Positions 25,742 through 37,481 of a DNA stretch of 64,000 bases are shown piece after piece. Within the stretch, counting starts at the first letter, position 1, and each line of letters starts with the position of its first letter. The notes under the pieces are model-generated. The model saw only the letters and a program-made list of their open reading frames with translations. It was not told the origin of the DNA and searched no databases. The translations under genes and the position numbers were made by a program. The stretch comes from Gentiana macrophylla (Eukaryota > Streptophyta > Magnoliopsida > Gentianales > Gentianaceae), in assembly GCA_026214975.1 (NCBI GenBank), contig CM047805.1, positions 107,751,845 to 107,815,844 on the forward strand, written 5' to 3'.

Positions 25742-27242
25742 ATGGCCGAATCATCAAAAGCTAGTAAAAACGCATAAACCGCATATCCCTACCCAAATTC
25801 CAGTTATAGAAACTAGGCCTTTAACGAGAAGAAAGAATTGGCGATTAGTTTTGAAAGAACCGCGTCTGCTGCAGGCTAAGAAAGCATTGAAAAATAAATT
25901 TGGGCCAAATGTTTAGTTGCAATAGAGAGGGGGCTTAGACTTCAAAGATTTGGGAAGGAGGTAAAAGATATTTTTGAAAGGAGGCATTGGATGGAATTAG
26001 CCGCTTTAAGGTCGGGAGAAATTAACACCACCTTAGTAGTTGAATTTTATTCTCTGGTAGCAACTCATAATGCTACGGATGAAGGTGAGTTAACCTCTGT
26101 CAACTTTGAGAACTAGGGCGATGTGCCGTTTACTCTCACATTATAAATGCTATTTATGGTATTCTGATATACCGGAGAATGAGGATTATTATACGATTTG
26201 GAATTTGGATGAGCCAATGAGACTTTGATCATATTGTTGCGGTAGCCCAGAATGAGTTAGATCCCACTGCCGTCGGCATGAAAGCGAGTTTTCTATGGGA
26301 AATGTATCCGGGATATGAAAGCCATTAAGCGTTTTATTAGTCACACTCTTTACCCGACTCGGCATTTTACATCTTTTGGTAAAGAGGATTTGTGTATTGC
26401 TTGGGCTATAGTTAATGATGTACACGTGGATATAGGCGAGTAATGTGTAGAATGGCCAAGAATTTTGCCACTGATCGCTAGACCAGCGATCACATGCCTT
26501 TTCCGTGCTTTATTTCTTCCTTGTGTCGTCGATAGGAATCCTTGAGCTCCCAAATGATAATTTGATGATGGTGGATGACACACTTATAGGTCCTAGTTTA
26601 CCACTTAGGCGGCGGGAATAATAAACTTTTGGACCCTAACCGTCAACGACCTCACCTACTCCATCCACTCTTGTCCTCCTTCATCCAAATAAACTCAAAC
26701 TCAATTTCCGAATACCATCACTTACGACATGTTTCAATCCATGGCCTATGATGTTCATCGTGCTAATGCCAATATGGCTGCTTTTGCGGAAAGGAATAAA
26801 TTATGGTCTCAAGATTTACGTCCAAGGCATACGAGGTTTATATCAAATGAATATCTTGCAAAACCCTACCTATGCCGAGATGGATATTCCGCAATGCCAA
26901 ACCCAACCTTATACCTTGCCCGATTTCATTCCACCGATGCCACCTCACTCAGATTTCCAACAAATGCCACATTCTTTTGGATTTCAAACTAGTGGTGTAG
27001 GAGATTTTTCGGCGGTACTACGGCAAAATGCGACATCGAGAATGGATGGATCTCGATCATTTGGCCATACCACGGCGAGATGGGGAAGCACTTTTTCGAT
27101 ATCACGAGAGAGATGAGCTCGATGGGGCTAGATAGTTCAAATGCGGATGTCAACTTATTTTCAAGATCCATCCCAAGAATCGACCCGTTCTCAAGCTATG
27201 CCAAGTTCAAGCCACGTCGAAATGAGTGATGAAGAGGAGTGA
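25742..27242 (+). pseudogene. Athila env-like ORF, copy A
   Basis: ATG 25742 opens MAESSKASKN. Two diagnostic segments match the intact-looking ORF at 55716: HWMELAALRSGEINTTLVVE then FYSLVA (about 25987-26055) against NGSLVREFYANC, and TSFGKEDLCIAWAIVNDVHV (about 26370-26430) against the HIGDLGMLYALTFGLNVDVG segment. The family is the plant transposon-protein (Transposase_32-like) ORF in the 3' region of Athila; its role is unknown. The protein ends in acidic EMSDEEE at 27242. Many stops and frame changes. Confidence 0.65.
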
Positions 27243-27519
27243 TTTTTAAACATTCTATGATTTTTAACATTGAAACATTTTATTTTTAAATACAATTTCG
27301 TTTTAAGTAAAATTTTAGGTTATTTTGATTTTGGTTGGATTTTATTTTTAATACGATCTTCATGTTTTCGTTACATATTTTGGTATTACGCATCGTGTAG
27401 TAAAATTTATCGTTATAATAAAATGAAAATGAACCAAAAATTAGGAAGACAACTTGTCCCCTAGAAAAATCTAGACATTTTACAAGCAAAATCAACTCTG
27501 TCCGTGAGCGATGAGTGTT

Positions 27520-27694
27520 CGGATCGATCCGGCCTTTTACCGGATCGATCCGACCTGAGTGTACCGACCTGACAGCATTACTAGTTCAGAGGCCGGATCG
27601 ATCCGGCCCTTTCTCGGATCGATCCGGCAAGTACAAAAACGCGCAGAAAAGAGATCTTTTCTACTTTTGCTTGATAGATTTATTTCTATAAAAG
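27520..27694 (+). promoter_or_regulatory. Internal promoter-like region: two palindrome pairs and TATA
   Basis: CGGATCGATCCG starts at 27520 and 27541, then at 27594 and 27615: two pairs, each 21 bp apart. TATAAAAG follows at 27687-27694, and the ATG of env-like copy B is at 27771. The last pair has the same spacer (GCCCTTTCT) as the pair next to the LTR TATA box, so this looks like a copy of the LTR promoter module. Confidence 0.6.
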
Positions 27695-27770
27695 GAAAGA
27701 GCAGCAGCCTTGAACTTTGCTCATTCTTTCTTTCCTTCTATCTAGCTTAGTTTAAATCTCTTTGTCAGAA

Positions 27771-28652
27771 ATGTCTAACCGCTCCTCTCCTCGGTTAATA
27801 ATTACGAACCACATCGCTTTGATGGTATGGTTCCCGAAGGCATGCCTCTTGTTTTCATAATAACGTCCCGAGACATCTAAATTTTGTCCGTTCTCCTATT
27901 CTGATGGAGAAAGGCTTAAACACTGAAAAAATTGATCAGTGGGGACATAATCTAATCCGAGGTTGCAGGTGGAAAAAGTTGATAAGGACTCCCAGAGGTC
28001 GAATAAACATTTCGATTGTTAGAGATTTCTTTATCTCTCTCAATTGAGATAACGACGTGAGCCTCATCTCAACTTATTACGATTAGGGGTATCGTTATTT
28101 CATTTTCACCATCATCATAAATCAAATCTATCAAATTCCACCATGTACTTTTGATCGAAACCCACACTTCGAGTTTCTTTGGGAACTTGGGGATGCGTAT
28201 AATGTTGTAAATCGTCTTGCTGCGAAGCCTTTCGATTCGTGTTTCCGTTGTTTGATCATAACTATGATTCCTCAACTCGGCTTTACCCCTCATTTAAGGC
28301 GTGAAACGCTTCATTAATTCTCGGATCTATCCAACTAGAGATTTTTATGGGGTTACGGATGATGAGATCTTTGCTTTGTTATATGCATTAACCGTGGAGC
28401 ATACATTGATTGGGGAATTTTGATTTTTAAGACGCAATTAATTTTGCGAAGAGAAAGGCGTAATAGGGGAAGACCGCTACCATTTGCACAGGTTATCTCT
28501 CACCTTTGTATCCAATCAATCACGTGCACGAGTTTGCTCTTGATGAGATTTTTCCATCTCGTGATTCTCGATTAGGATTACTTCCGTGGATACTCCCGGA
28601 TGTTCATCTACGGTTTGATAATCGCTTAGAAGTTATGTTGTTAAGTTGGTAG
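27771..28652 (+). pseudogene. Athila env-like ORF, copy B
   Basis: ATG 27771 opens MSNRSSPRLI. The segment at about 27925-28050 (GRINISIVRDFFISLS) matches copy A (GEINTTLVVEFYSLVA) and the ORF at 56208 (VNGSLVREFYANCS). Next, GIVISFSPSS then INQIYQI (about 28087-28135) matches GVQVPFSADVINQKYKF. Near 28350-28400, DDEIFALLYALTVEHTLIGE matches the DLGMLYALTFGLNVDVGQ region. It is a second, diverged copy of the same family, with stops and frameshifts throughout. Confidence 0.65.
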
Positions 28653-30227
28653 TTGTTTAAATTAGTTGTTTTTTTTTTGTCTCATTACTTTTATTTATAG
28701 TTTGTAATAGTGTTTAATATATATGTCATTTTCTTTAATCAAAATAATATATGGTTGCTAAAAATAATAAATAATAATCAAAATCATATAAAATTTTAAT
28801 TTTATTTGCAAACTACTTTTTATTTACTCACTAAACATCGGGATGATGTCATTTAAGTAAGTGGGGAGTGGAAGTAAGTTAGTAAATAAAAATTAAAATT
28901 TTCTTATATAAATTTATACTTAATTGCTCAATACTTAGTTTAATTTTCTTGGAACAAAATAATTAGATAGTATATAATTAGTATGAATAAAAACAATATA
29001 AATTGGTAAGAATAGATTTTAATTAAGTAAAATAAATTAGATATATTATAGGTATATTATATATGTCAATTTTAGATCCTTATAAGATTTTAAGTATATG
29101 TAACTATACATAAATATTATCAAGTAAGTTTCATATGAAATTTTAGCAAATATACTTATATTTATAATGAATTTTTTAGAATAATTTTCTTTGTAAAACG
29201 AAATATGAATATGGAATCGGATTAGGAATGATGAGATTTTGACATCATAAAAATTACCTCAACCTTGATTAGAGTGATCAAGACCTCACTCGATATAGCC
29301 ATTTTTTTGATCATAACCGACCCTTGGCTTATTTTGGTCTACATTTCCTAAAAATCCCACGAGTTTGTACGTACTTATGAAAGGAGATGATAGCACAGAA
29401 GCTAAGGATGGTGTATGCTTTGAGGTGAAAAAAAAAAAAAAAAGATATATATAAGAACGAAGCACCATATTTACAGAGAATTAATCGAATACTGGTATCT
29501 TCCTTATCTTTGATCGATGATATCGGTAGTAGCTTCCAATGATTTGAGTGCGAGGGGTGTTATCTAGAAACGTCCTATATCACTATGAGGTATAAAGCTC
29601 CCGATAAAAATTCGAATCATAAGATCTCAAGAATGATTACGAGTTTAAGGAAACCGGACTCGTAATTTTAGATCGAAAGAGTATTACTCCGATCAATCTT
29701 GATGAAGCAATGCTTGTAAATTTGATTTTCTACACACATTCACGCTTTTAGTTCTTAATATCGAAAAAAAAAAAAAAAAAAATTGAAGAGAGAAAATCTG
29801 AAAAATAGTTGGAAAAGGAGATATTATTAATCGAAACTGTTTTTGATCAAACGTGAAGGTGTAAGTACGTACGACTTGCCTCTTTTTGATTTCTTTTTCT
29901 ATCTTTTCGATTAACCAATGTCCTATCCTAAAAAGTATTAGCCATCTTGTCAATTACTTGACTTAGTCTTTGATTCCAAATATTTCATATAAGTTGAGAT
30001 AGGAAAATAATTCTAGAATTTTAATTATATTTATTGAGTAGATTTTGTGAAATTTCATTTGAATAATAGTTGATAAATAATTTATCAAAGTTATCTACAC
30101 TTTTTATCTTATTAATTTCTAAGAAAGATATAATTAATATGTTTATAATATTGAAATGATATTTAACTAATTTAAAATTTTATCTACCACTTATATTATT
30201 TTATCGTAATTTTATATATTACGCTTA
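28653..30227 (+). other. AT-rich 3' untranslated region of the nested Athila element
   Basis: About 1.6 kb without a convincing gene. It has A-runs at 29430-29444 and 29764-29783 and one ~60-bp motif shared with the other Athila element (29541-29600). The minus-strand frames here are low-complexity. Confidence 0.6.
29541..29600 (+). other. Conserved 3'-region motif shared by the two Athila elements
   Basis: It starts GATTTGAGTGCGA, has CGTCCTATATCACTATGA in the middle and ends AAAGCTC. The same motif occurs twice at 58153-58212 and 58239-58300. It lies in non-coding sequence about 670 bp before the PPT. Confidence 0.65.
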
Positions 30228-30228
30228 T

Positions 30229-30267
30229 TTTGCTCGAGGGCGATCAAAGAGCTAAGTGGGGAGTAGT
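30229..30267 (+). other. Pre-PPT stem-loop and polypurine tract
   Basis: TTTGCTCG (30229-30236), loop AGGG, CGATCAAA (30241-30248): an 8-bp stem with one mismatch. The PPT AAGTGGGGAGTAGT (30254-30267) follows and abuts the 3' LTR. Confidence 0.75.
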
Positions 30268-32187
30268 TGATGTGTAACATTTATATGATAAAAATTACGA
30301 TGTTTTATATCGTTATCGACTATTTTTATATAAAATATAAGTAATTATAACAGATAATCTTATAAAATATTAATAGCTATGAATAAATCTAAATACTATA
30401 AAAATCTAGTAAAAATGATAAAAAGTTATAAATTTTGTACCGGGTTAATAACCGGAGTGTCGTGTCAGATTCACGTGGGTATTTTTGGTATTTCTGGACC
30501 TTAGGTAAACCAAGACCCCGAGTGATGACATTTTGTGGAGTAAAATCATATCTTTTGAAGGAATAAAGGAAGTGCCACGAGATTTAAAGTTCAAGTGGAT
30601 CAATGGTTAAGTGACGCCGTATCAAGTTATATTTTCGACGAACAAATGGCCCAGCAAAAAGGCATTTTCTGAAAAAGAAGTCTTCATGGAAGTTATAGAT
30701 CTCCTCAAGAGCTTTCCAACTCATCTTGAATTATGTCATTTGGAGATCCGAACTCAAGTTATGATTTTATCAAGTTTCGATTAAGATTGGAAAAAATCTA
30801 TCCGGATCGATCCGAGGAAACATCATGATTAGACCAAACATGTGGCCTGCGAGAGAGAATATCCTGGATAATATTTTTATTCCCGGATCGATCCGGCCCT
30901 TTCTCGGATCGATCCGGTTTGGAAAAAGCCATAAATAGAAGCGAAGATTGCAGGCACATAAAGGGGGTACCAAATATATTTTCTTCACCTCTTTTTAGTA
31001 GTAGTAGTATGTATATATATAGGCCTTATGCCATAAATAAAGTAGTATCGTTATAATGCTCGAGAAATTATCAGAAGATCAATGTTGTTGAAGTTGTTGT
31101 AGCATCCGGAAGAATACGACTTTTCGATTCAATCGTTATAATCGGGTAAAATTCCTAAAGTATCTATGTTTGTTTTGTCTGTTTATCTTTTAGTATAATG
31201 TTAGTAGGCTAAATCTAATAACTAGCCAAAGTTATGTAATCGTTTTATTTCGATCTTTTAGGTAAAGGAATGTTGTCTAAGTAAAATTGAATAAAATTGA
31301 GTTAATTGAATCTTTTCCTATTGATAAAGTTTGACTTGAAAGAATTCATAATCTAATTATGAATTGACACCTCGTAATTAAGTTATGAACTCGTTAATAG
31401 AAAAACGGAGGTAAAATTGGCGAGTGAAAGCGTGACAACGGAACCCGCTTTCTACCCGGGGCGATTTGTCCTAAAAGATGAATCTTATTAAAATTTGTAC
31501 TCAAGATCGTAATAATGTTAAATTCATCGAGTTTAATTGAAACTTAAACAGAAAGTTGAATCGCCCGGCCTTGACAACCGGAGCCTTTAAATAAAATTGA
31601 CCGTTTGACGAACGGAGTGACTCCTTTTATTCAAAGGTAGAATCGTACTCGGGACCTCGCTCGGAAAAACCGTAACAGATTGTGGACTTTGGGTGATGAC
31701 AATGGACATATGACAATTTCACACACTAATGTGAGGGCGAATTGTTAACCTTAGAGTGCACCGTTTCATTTACTCAATTGAACCTAAAGATCGAGCACAT
31801 TCCATTCATTTGAAAAGATCGTATAAATCAATTATATAAACTTTGGCTAGTTCTCTAATAATATATTTGGCATCTATATATTTATATCTATATATATACT
31901 TTGCAACTTATGCACATCTATATATATTTATATATCTATATATATTATATTAGAATAAATTTTAATTTACGCATTTATTTTATGTTAAGTAAAATAGTAG
32001 TTATCTCATTATATAAAGCTGAGATTTAGATTGAGTTAATAACAGACTCTTTGGTGTTTAACCACACTTAGAAGAATTACAAAGTTCCCTGAGGATACGA
32101 TACTCTGACTCACCATACTAGCACTACAGTTTGACCCGATACACTGTCGGTTAAGGACTGGTATTAGCACTAGAAAAGGCCACGTCA
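30268..32187 (+). repeat. 3' LTR of the nested Athila element
   Basis: It starts TGATGTGTAACA and ends GGCCACGTCA, followed by GCTAT (32188-32192). It carries one palindrome at 30803 (where the 5' LTR has two) and a pair at 30884 and 30905, 21 bp apart, upstream of an ATAAATAG. Confidence 0.95.
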
Positions 32188-32192
32188 GCTAT

Positions 32193-34350
32193 CCATACCT
32201 AAGACCATATCACACTCAAAAAGTCCAATACCACACTCAGAAATGTGTCTACCTAGGTCTGAGTCACACACATAAGGATCACAAGTGTCTGAGCAGTACT
32301 GGCAGGGTTTACACTACCATACATGTTAAATTTAATGAATTGGAGTTCCCTTACAAAACTTTACATCCTCATAGTCATACCACCAGACCTTTTGTGGCTG
32401 ATTTGCCTGTCTCCTCACCCAGTTTTAGTATTCCCACAGATTCCAATGTGCAGCAGCTCCCTCCGGAAGTTCAGTCCAATCTCACACCTCATGATAGTCT
32501 GGTGCATCACCAGGACACATCTGTGCATCATCAAGACACACATGCGGCAAAGACTCCACACACATGCATTCCCACGCATCATCTCTGCTTTGTATTCTGC
32601 ACCTATATCTCCAGCTGCATCATCTACTGCTTCTTCTACTGCTAGTGCACAAGACTCCTCATCCTCCACTCGCCTCATCTGTTTCCCTTTGAAGACATCG
32701 ATGCAAACTAGGTTGAAAAGTGGCATTGTAAAACCAAAGAAGATATTCAGCTATAATGCAGAACTGACTGATGGTATTCTGGAACCTAAAACTGTGGCAC
32801 AAGCCCTAGGGGATCCTAAATGGCATACAGCTATGAAAGAAGAGTTTCAAGCCCTGTGTGACAATCATACTTGGAATCTTGTGCCAGCACATCCATCCCA
32901 AAATCTGGTAGGCAACAGATGGATTTTCAAAACTAAATTGAAACCAGATGGCTCAGTCCTCAAATACAAGGCCGAGGCTTGTTGCAAAGGGGTTTCATCG
33001 GAAGGAAGGAATTGACTATAGTGAAACCTTGACCACTGTAGCCAAAGGCGCACAATCGAGTTATCATGGAAATAGCTGCTCCTTAAATTGGGGAATACAA
33101 CAAGTTGACATTAATAATGCCTTCCTAAATGGCACTTTGTATGAATCTGTGTTCATGCCTCAACCAGAAGGGTTTGTAGACAGTGAAAAGCCTTCACATG
33201 TGTGTCACCTAAAGAAGGCACTCTATGGCCTTAAGCGAGCACCTAGGGCATGGTTTGATGAACTAAGGACTCGATTCTTTGCGGTGGGGCTTCACTCAAT
33301 CAGATCGGACACATCCTCTTCATTATGAAGAAGAACACCACACTCCTTTATGTTTTAGTGTATGTTGATGATTTCTTGATCACTTTAGTAATAACCTGAG
33401 ATGCAATCCAGGCGGTTCATCAACTTTGTTGCATAGCGATTTCCACTAAAAGACTTGGGCCGATTGAGTCATTTTCTTGGTATGGAGGCAAAAGAGAGCG
33501 GATCGGTATTCTTCTCACTCGAAAGCATTATTTGAAGCAGTTATTTCACAAACTTGGTGCGGAACATGTGAAGCCATGCCCTACTCCTATGGTTACTGAG
33601 GCAAAAGTTTCTCCCAGGAAGAAGGCACACCCATGACAAATCCTCACTTTACTGAAGTGTTATAGGGCACTTCAAGATGTAACCTTTACAAGGCCTGATG
33701 TAGCCTTTGCGGTGAACACCATTAGCCAATTTATGCACTCTCCAAAGGATGTACATTGGCAGGGCCTAAAGAGGGTTCTTAGATATCTAAAAGGAACAAT
33801 AGACCTTGGACTCTACTTCAAAGCTCGAGGCGGCTTGACCTCAAAGGCATATCTTGATTCAAAGACTATCTCTTCTTGGTTTTAGTGATCTTGACTGGGG
33901 TGTTTCAAGCATGATAGAAGATCTGTGGTGTCAGTCACTTTGTATGTATATTGGAGATTCCTTGGTCACTTGGAGTTCAAAAAAAAAGAGTTGTATCTCG
34001 ATCAAGCATCGAATCTGAGTATAAAGCCTTGCAAATCAAAGCACCAAGTCAAATGGCTCATCTCTCTCTAAAAGAACTTGGTATTAGCCTCGTTCTACCC
34101 CTCGTGATTTATTGTGATAATGTTGGAGCAAATGCCTTAGCTCAAAATCCAGGTGTTCCATGCTCGAACCAAGCATATAGAGATTGATGTCCACTTTGTG
34201 AGAGATCAAGTCATCAATGGTGAACTGGTGGTAGAGTACATTCCCTCTAGTGAACAACCAAATGATATTTTTACCAAGGCATTATCTGCAGTGACATTCT
34301 TGCCCTTTAGAGCCAAACTCAATGTGGTGAAACACCCACATTTAGTTTGA
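32193..34350 (+). pseudogene. copia integrase tail, reverse transcriptase and RNase H, several frameshifts
   Basis: Integrase resumes at 32193. Recognisable RT segments follow in different frames: EEFQALCDNHTWNLVP (about 32840), GNRWIFKTKLKPDGS, VDINNAFLNG (33105, first catalytic Asp), KKALYGLKRAPRAWF, and the YVDD active site at 33361-33372. RNase H-region motifs close the protein: SRSSIESEYKAL (about 33990), YCDNVGA and TKHIEIDVHFVRD (34168), ending at the stop before 34350. At least four frame changes occur. The long frame at 32323-33015 is real only in its second half (after about 32640). Confidence 0.88.
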
Positions 34351-34356
34351 GGGGGC
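34347..34356 (+). other. Polypurine tract of the copia element
   Basis: TTTGAGGGGGC immediately precedes the 3' LTR, the usual plus-strand primer. Confidence 0.85.
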
Positions 34357-34546
34357 TATTTGAACACTAGTATAATCTTGAGGACTAATATGTAATATCT
34401 AGAAGTATAGTATATATCCTAGATATTGTGTGTACAAGTGTCATGCCTTGGTACTTCCAAGTGTCCTACCTAATATCTATATGTAACAATCTACTGTACC
34501 AGATGAATGATAACAAAAATATTCTCTGAGTTTTCTGTTTCTAAGT
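34357..34546 (+). repeat. 3' LTR of the Ale-like copia element
   Basis: Near-identical to 8236-8426 and followed at once by TATGG (34547-34551), the second copy of the target duplication. Its first two bases are TA where the 5' copy has TG. Confidence 0.92.
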
Positions 34547-34551
34547 TATGG

Positions 34552-35062
34552 TAGCAAAATCTAGATTTTAGTTTAGTACTTATTCCATGCACAGAAATTT
34601 GCTTCTGCTTGTACTCATCACCATAGTTGTAGAGTCCATCCCTACAATGGTGGTAGTCCGGCCTAATTTTTTTTTTTTTCCGAGTTCTTTTATATTTCGT
34701 TTTCTTCTTGATATATCGCTGTAATAGTAGACAGGCGTGTCTTATTTTTTCCCAGTGTTGAACGTATTTTTCTCATTCGAATCTTTAATATAAGAACATA
34801 CTTTGATTTATTGTGTCAGTTTTTTTTTAGTTTTTTTTTAAAGAAGATATGGTGTCAGTTGATACTATAATTAATTATTCGAAGATCTTTGACATAATAA
34901 AAATGAAGACTTATTGAAAAGGACGACCTTTACAAAATTTTCTTAAAAAAGAAAAAGAAAACCTTTACAAAATTATTCACTCTATTTCTTTTCAAAAACA
35001 AAATTTCATTTTCTACCGTAAGTATATTTTCAAAGCATTATTTATTGTATTTTTCTATCTAC
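34552..35062. other. AT-rich flank, no gene seen
   Basis: About 500 bp between the copia element and the chromovirus with poly(T) and poly(A) runs and no coding frame or repeat that I recognise. It ends in TCTAC (35058-35062), the chromovirus target site. Confidence 0.6.
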
Positions 35063-37160
35063 TGTAACGCCCCATTTCCGGACACCAAGTCCTTATTCGG
35101 AAAGAGCGCTCGGCACAAATATTATCAAGGAAAATTCAATAATATATGTAAGCCTTACGTCATACATCAGAACTAAAACGACGCGGAAGATAAAACGACT
35201 CGGGAAAACAAAAGATCGAACACACGGTTTTCAATGCTGTAAAACTAAATCCAATAAAGAATACTAAACATCCAACGTTAAATCCCAAAAGAACTTAAAC
35301 GGAACTAATCCAAAAGAAAGACAACATTGTTTGAAACGAAGTCAACAACATTATTGAAAGAACCAAAACTAAAAGAAACTAAGTCTTCACGAGCTCCATC
35401 TCACACGTCCTCGTCAAAGAACTCATCAGCATTAACAACCTGTTCATCTTCTTTGGGGAAAGAGAAAGACAAACAAAAGTAACGGGGTAAGTACATAAGT
35501 ACTTAGTAACGCGTAGAAGATCGTACAACGTCAGTCTCATAAAGAAATAAAAGCAACGCCGTCTTTTATTAATTCATTTCGTTATTAACCCTAGGTAACT
35601 ATCATATTATGTTCATAGCATAACATGAGGTTCCAAAGGTATCTAGCTTAGCTCAAGTTTGTTACATCATGAATAACAAGGGCACTACGCCTAGTAATAG
35701 GATGTACTAGGACAACTGGTGCAACCTACTTAGAGACACGCTCTAGTAGCCCCGGGAATATCTAAGTCCCGATAGTGTGATGACCGGCAGAATGCACCAG
35801 ACGCTTTATCTAGCCAATCGATTGACCGGCGTGGGTACAGTCTACTTTGTCTGGTTAGAGAACACATCGCGATATTGTACTATGCCTTACCAAGCATTGC
35901 ATGATGTTTAATATTATTAATCTAACACATATGTTTGATTAGATGTTTAACTAGCCACCTAAGTTGATTCACATAAAGGCTCACCTATCGCCTACTCCCT
36001 CTTCTTAAGACCACTAGACTCTAACAACCCTAACACATACACGGACATCGATAAACCCTAGCTTATCGAGCACAAAGGCAAATCAAAGCTTTGACAGTCC
36101 CACACTTCATCTTTTTAAGGAATCCATATGGTGCGAAACTAAAGGCATCAAAAGCTAATTCAAGGCTTTGTCATATAAGGTTAAGCAGTAAAATATGATT
36201 ATGAAGCCTGAAACCAAGCTGACACGAAAAAAACAGTGAAAAACGGAATAAGTAGGTCAAACGCCCGTCTGTCTCCCAGTAGACGCCCGTCTGCCTTGGA
36301 CGTGCGTCCACCAACCCCCAGACTCCCGTCCGTGAAATTCAGCCACATACTGTATCAAAACTGAACCCTCAAACGCCCGTCCAAAATACCCCAAACGCTC
36401 GTCTGAGCTGCCGCTACCGCAGACGCCTGTCTACCCTTATGCAGACGCCCGTCTGCCTGGGATTTTTCCCAGAAAATCTGCAACTGCGTACACACGATTT
36501 CCAACCCAATTCCGCCCCAAATTCCAATATAACCAGACTAAAAACAGTGCAATTAACATACAAATTTCTCTACAACCTTACGACACCTTAGTCATACGAT
36601 AAGAACACCACGTTACCTTAAATTTCGTGGTACAACGCTCCAAAGCTTGAACGCGTCAACAGTTCAAACCTTTAACACCAAAGCTATAAACGATCAATCC
36701 AAAGACGATCACTACGATGTTTAAACTCAGAAAAACGCAGCCTAACACGATGATGAATAAACCCTAATATCAAGAACGATGAGGGAAAAACTTACGTTAA
36801 CAGATTTAGGGATTGTTGATATCAAAACGATCCTCGTCTCGCGGTGATCCTTTCTCTCTCTTCGGATGTCTCATTGAAAAGAGCAACGGATTAGCTTCGA
36901 TTCGAAAGTCTCTCCTCTTCTTTTCTCAAAACTTGCGCCACTTCTCGTAAGATTTTACGTAAAACAACAACTAGGTTAATTTAGGATTAGTTTTCCTTTT
37001 ATAATCCCAATTAAATCTAATTATTCCTTATTAATTAAATCCAATTAATCATTTTCCTTTTGCTTTCCCTTTTCTTTTAACCCTTTAAAACAAAACAAAA
37101 TATTCAGATTTTTTTCGTGAAAAGACAAGGATGCCCTTTTTGAAAAATCGGGATATTACA
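35063..37160 (-). repeat. 3' LTR of the chromovirus (minus-strand sense)
   Basis: In plus orientation it starts TGTAACGCCCC and ends GGATATTACA, flanked by TCTAC and by the PPT. It holds eight copies of an ACGCCCGT-type motif (36261-36452). It differs from the other LTR by many C/T and G/A transitions as well as small indels, which suggests an older insertion. Confidence 0.95.
36261..36455 (-). promoter_or_regulatory. Array of ACGGGCGT-type motifs in the chromovirus LTR
   Basis: Plus-strand ACGCCCGT or one-base variants start at 36261, 36283, 36300, 36322, 36373, 36395, 36423 and 36445. The distances are 22, 17, 22, 51, 22, 28 and 22: four pairs exactly 22 bp apart. On the minus strand the array is upstream of a TTATATGA site near 36175. 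The other LTR has the same array near 43533-43728. Confidence 0.6.
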
Positions 37161-37195
37161 TTCCTCCCCCCTTAAGAGGAGTTTTGTCCTCGAAA

Positions 37196-37481
37196 CTAGA
37201 TCGTACCTGGTAGATGAGGGAACTCTGGGAACTCGTTGAACATGTCCGCTTCCACTTCCCAAGTGGCTTCCGTCGGTGCATAATTGCTCCATTGCACTAA
37301 CACTAACGGGATCACTCGCCTCTTTATCGTCTTTTCCTTCCTATCCGTAATCTTTATCGGTTTCTCCACGTATGAAAGATTATCTTGAAACACTTCGGAT
37401 CAATCTCGATTCCACATCCACTTTAGATAGACACTTCCTAAGCATCGATACATGGAAAACATTGTGGACTCTGACATCGAC
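37196..37481 (-). pseudogene. Chromodomain at the C-terminus of the chromovirus integrase
   Basis: The frame 37393-37196 includes NLSYVEKPIKITDRKEK, then VIPLVLVQW and EATWEVEADM, the aromatic and acidic pattern of a plant chromovirus chromodomain, ending in FPEFPHLPGTI just before the PPT. Such domains steer integration to particular chromatin. It is out of frame with the integrase that ends at 37482, so a frameshift lies near 37400-37480. Confidence 0.8.

Larger units (their letters stand above)
10766..32187 (+). mobile_element. Athila-type Ty3/gypsy element nested in the copia integrase
   Basis: LTRs of about 1.95 kb, a perfect 5-bp target duplication GCTAT at 10761-10765 and 32188-32192, and a tRNA-Asp-type PBS. 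Gene order is gag, PR, RT, RNase H, integrase, then two env-like ORF remnants. The DLGAS protease motif and this order identify the Athila lineage. It is itself split between RNase H and integrase by the element at 17539-23178; without that it is about 15.8 kb, longer than usual because the env-like module is doubled. Coding regions are badly decayed. Confidence 0.93.
8236..34546 (+). mobile_element. Ale/Retrofit-like Ty1/copia retrotransposon, split by nested insertion
   Basis: A complete copia element: two LTRs of about 190 bp, the PBS just inside the first, a PPT just before the second, and a perfect 5-bp target duplication TATGG at 8231-8235 and 34547-34551. Gene order is gag, protease, integrase, RT, RNase H. 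Integrase coding stops at 10765 and resumes at 32193 after a nested 21.4-kb gypsy element, so the element itself is about 4.9 kb, normal for the lineage. Short LTRs and the gag/integrase style suggest Ale/Retrofit. Several frameshifts make it inactive as written. Confidence 0.92.

Noticed and set aside
32323..32640. First half of the 230-codon plus-strand frame
   Set aside because: The copia polyprotein continues in the other frame (32340-32645); only the part after about 32640 is genuine RT sequence.
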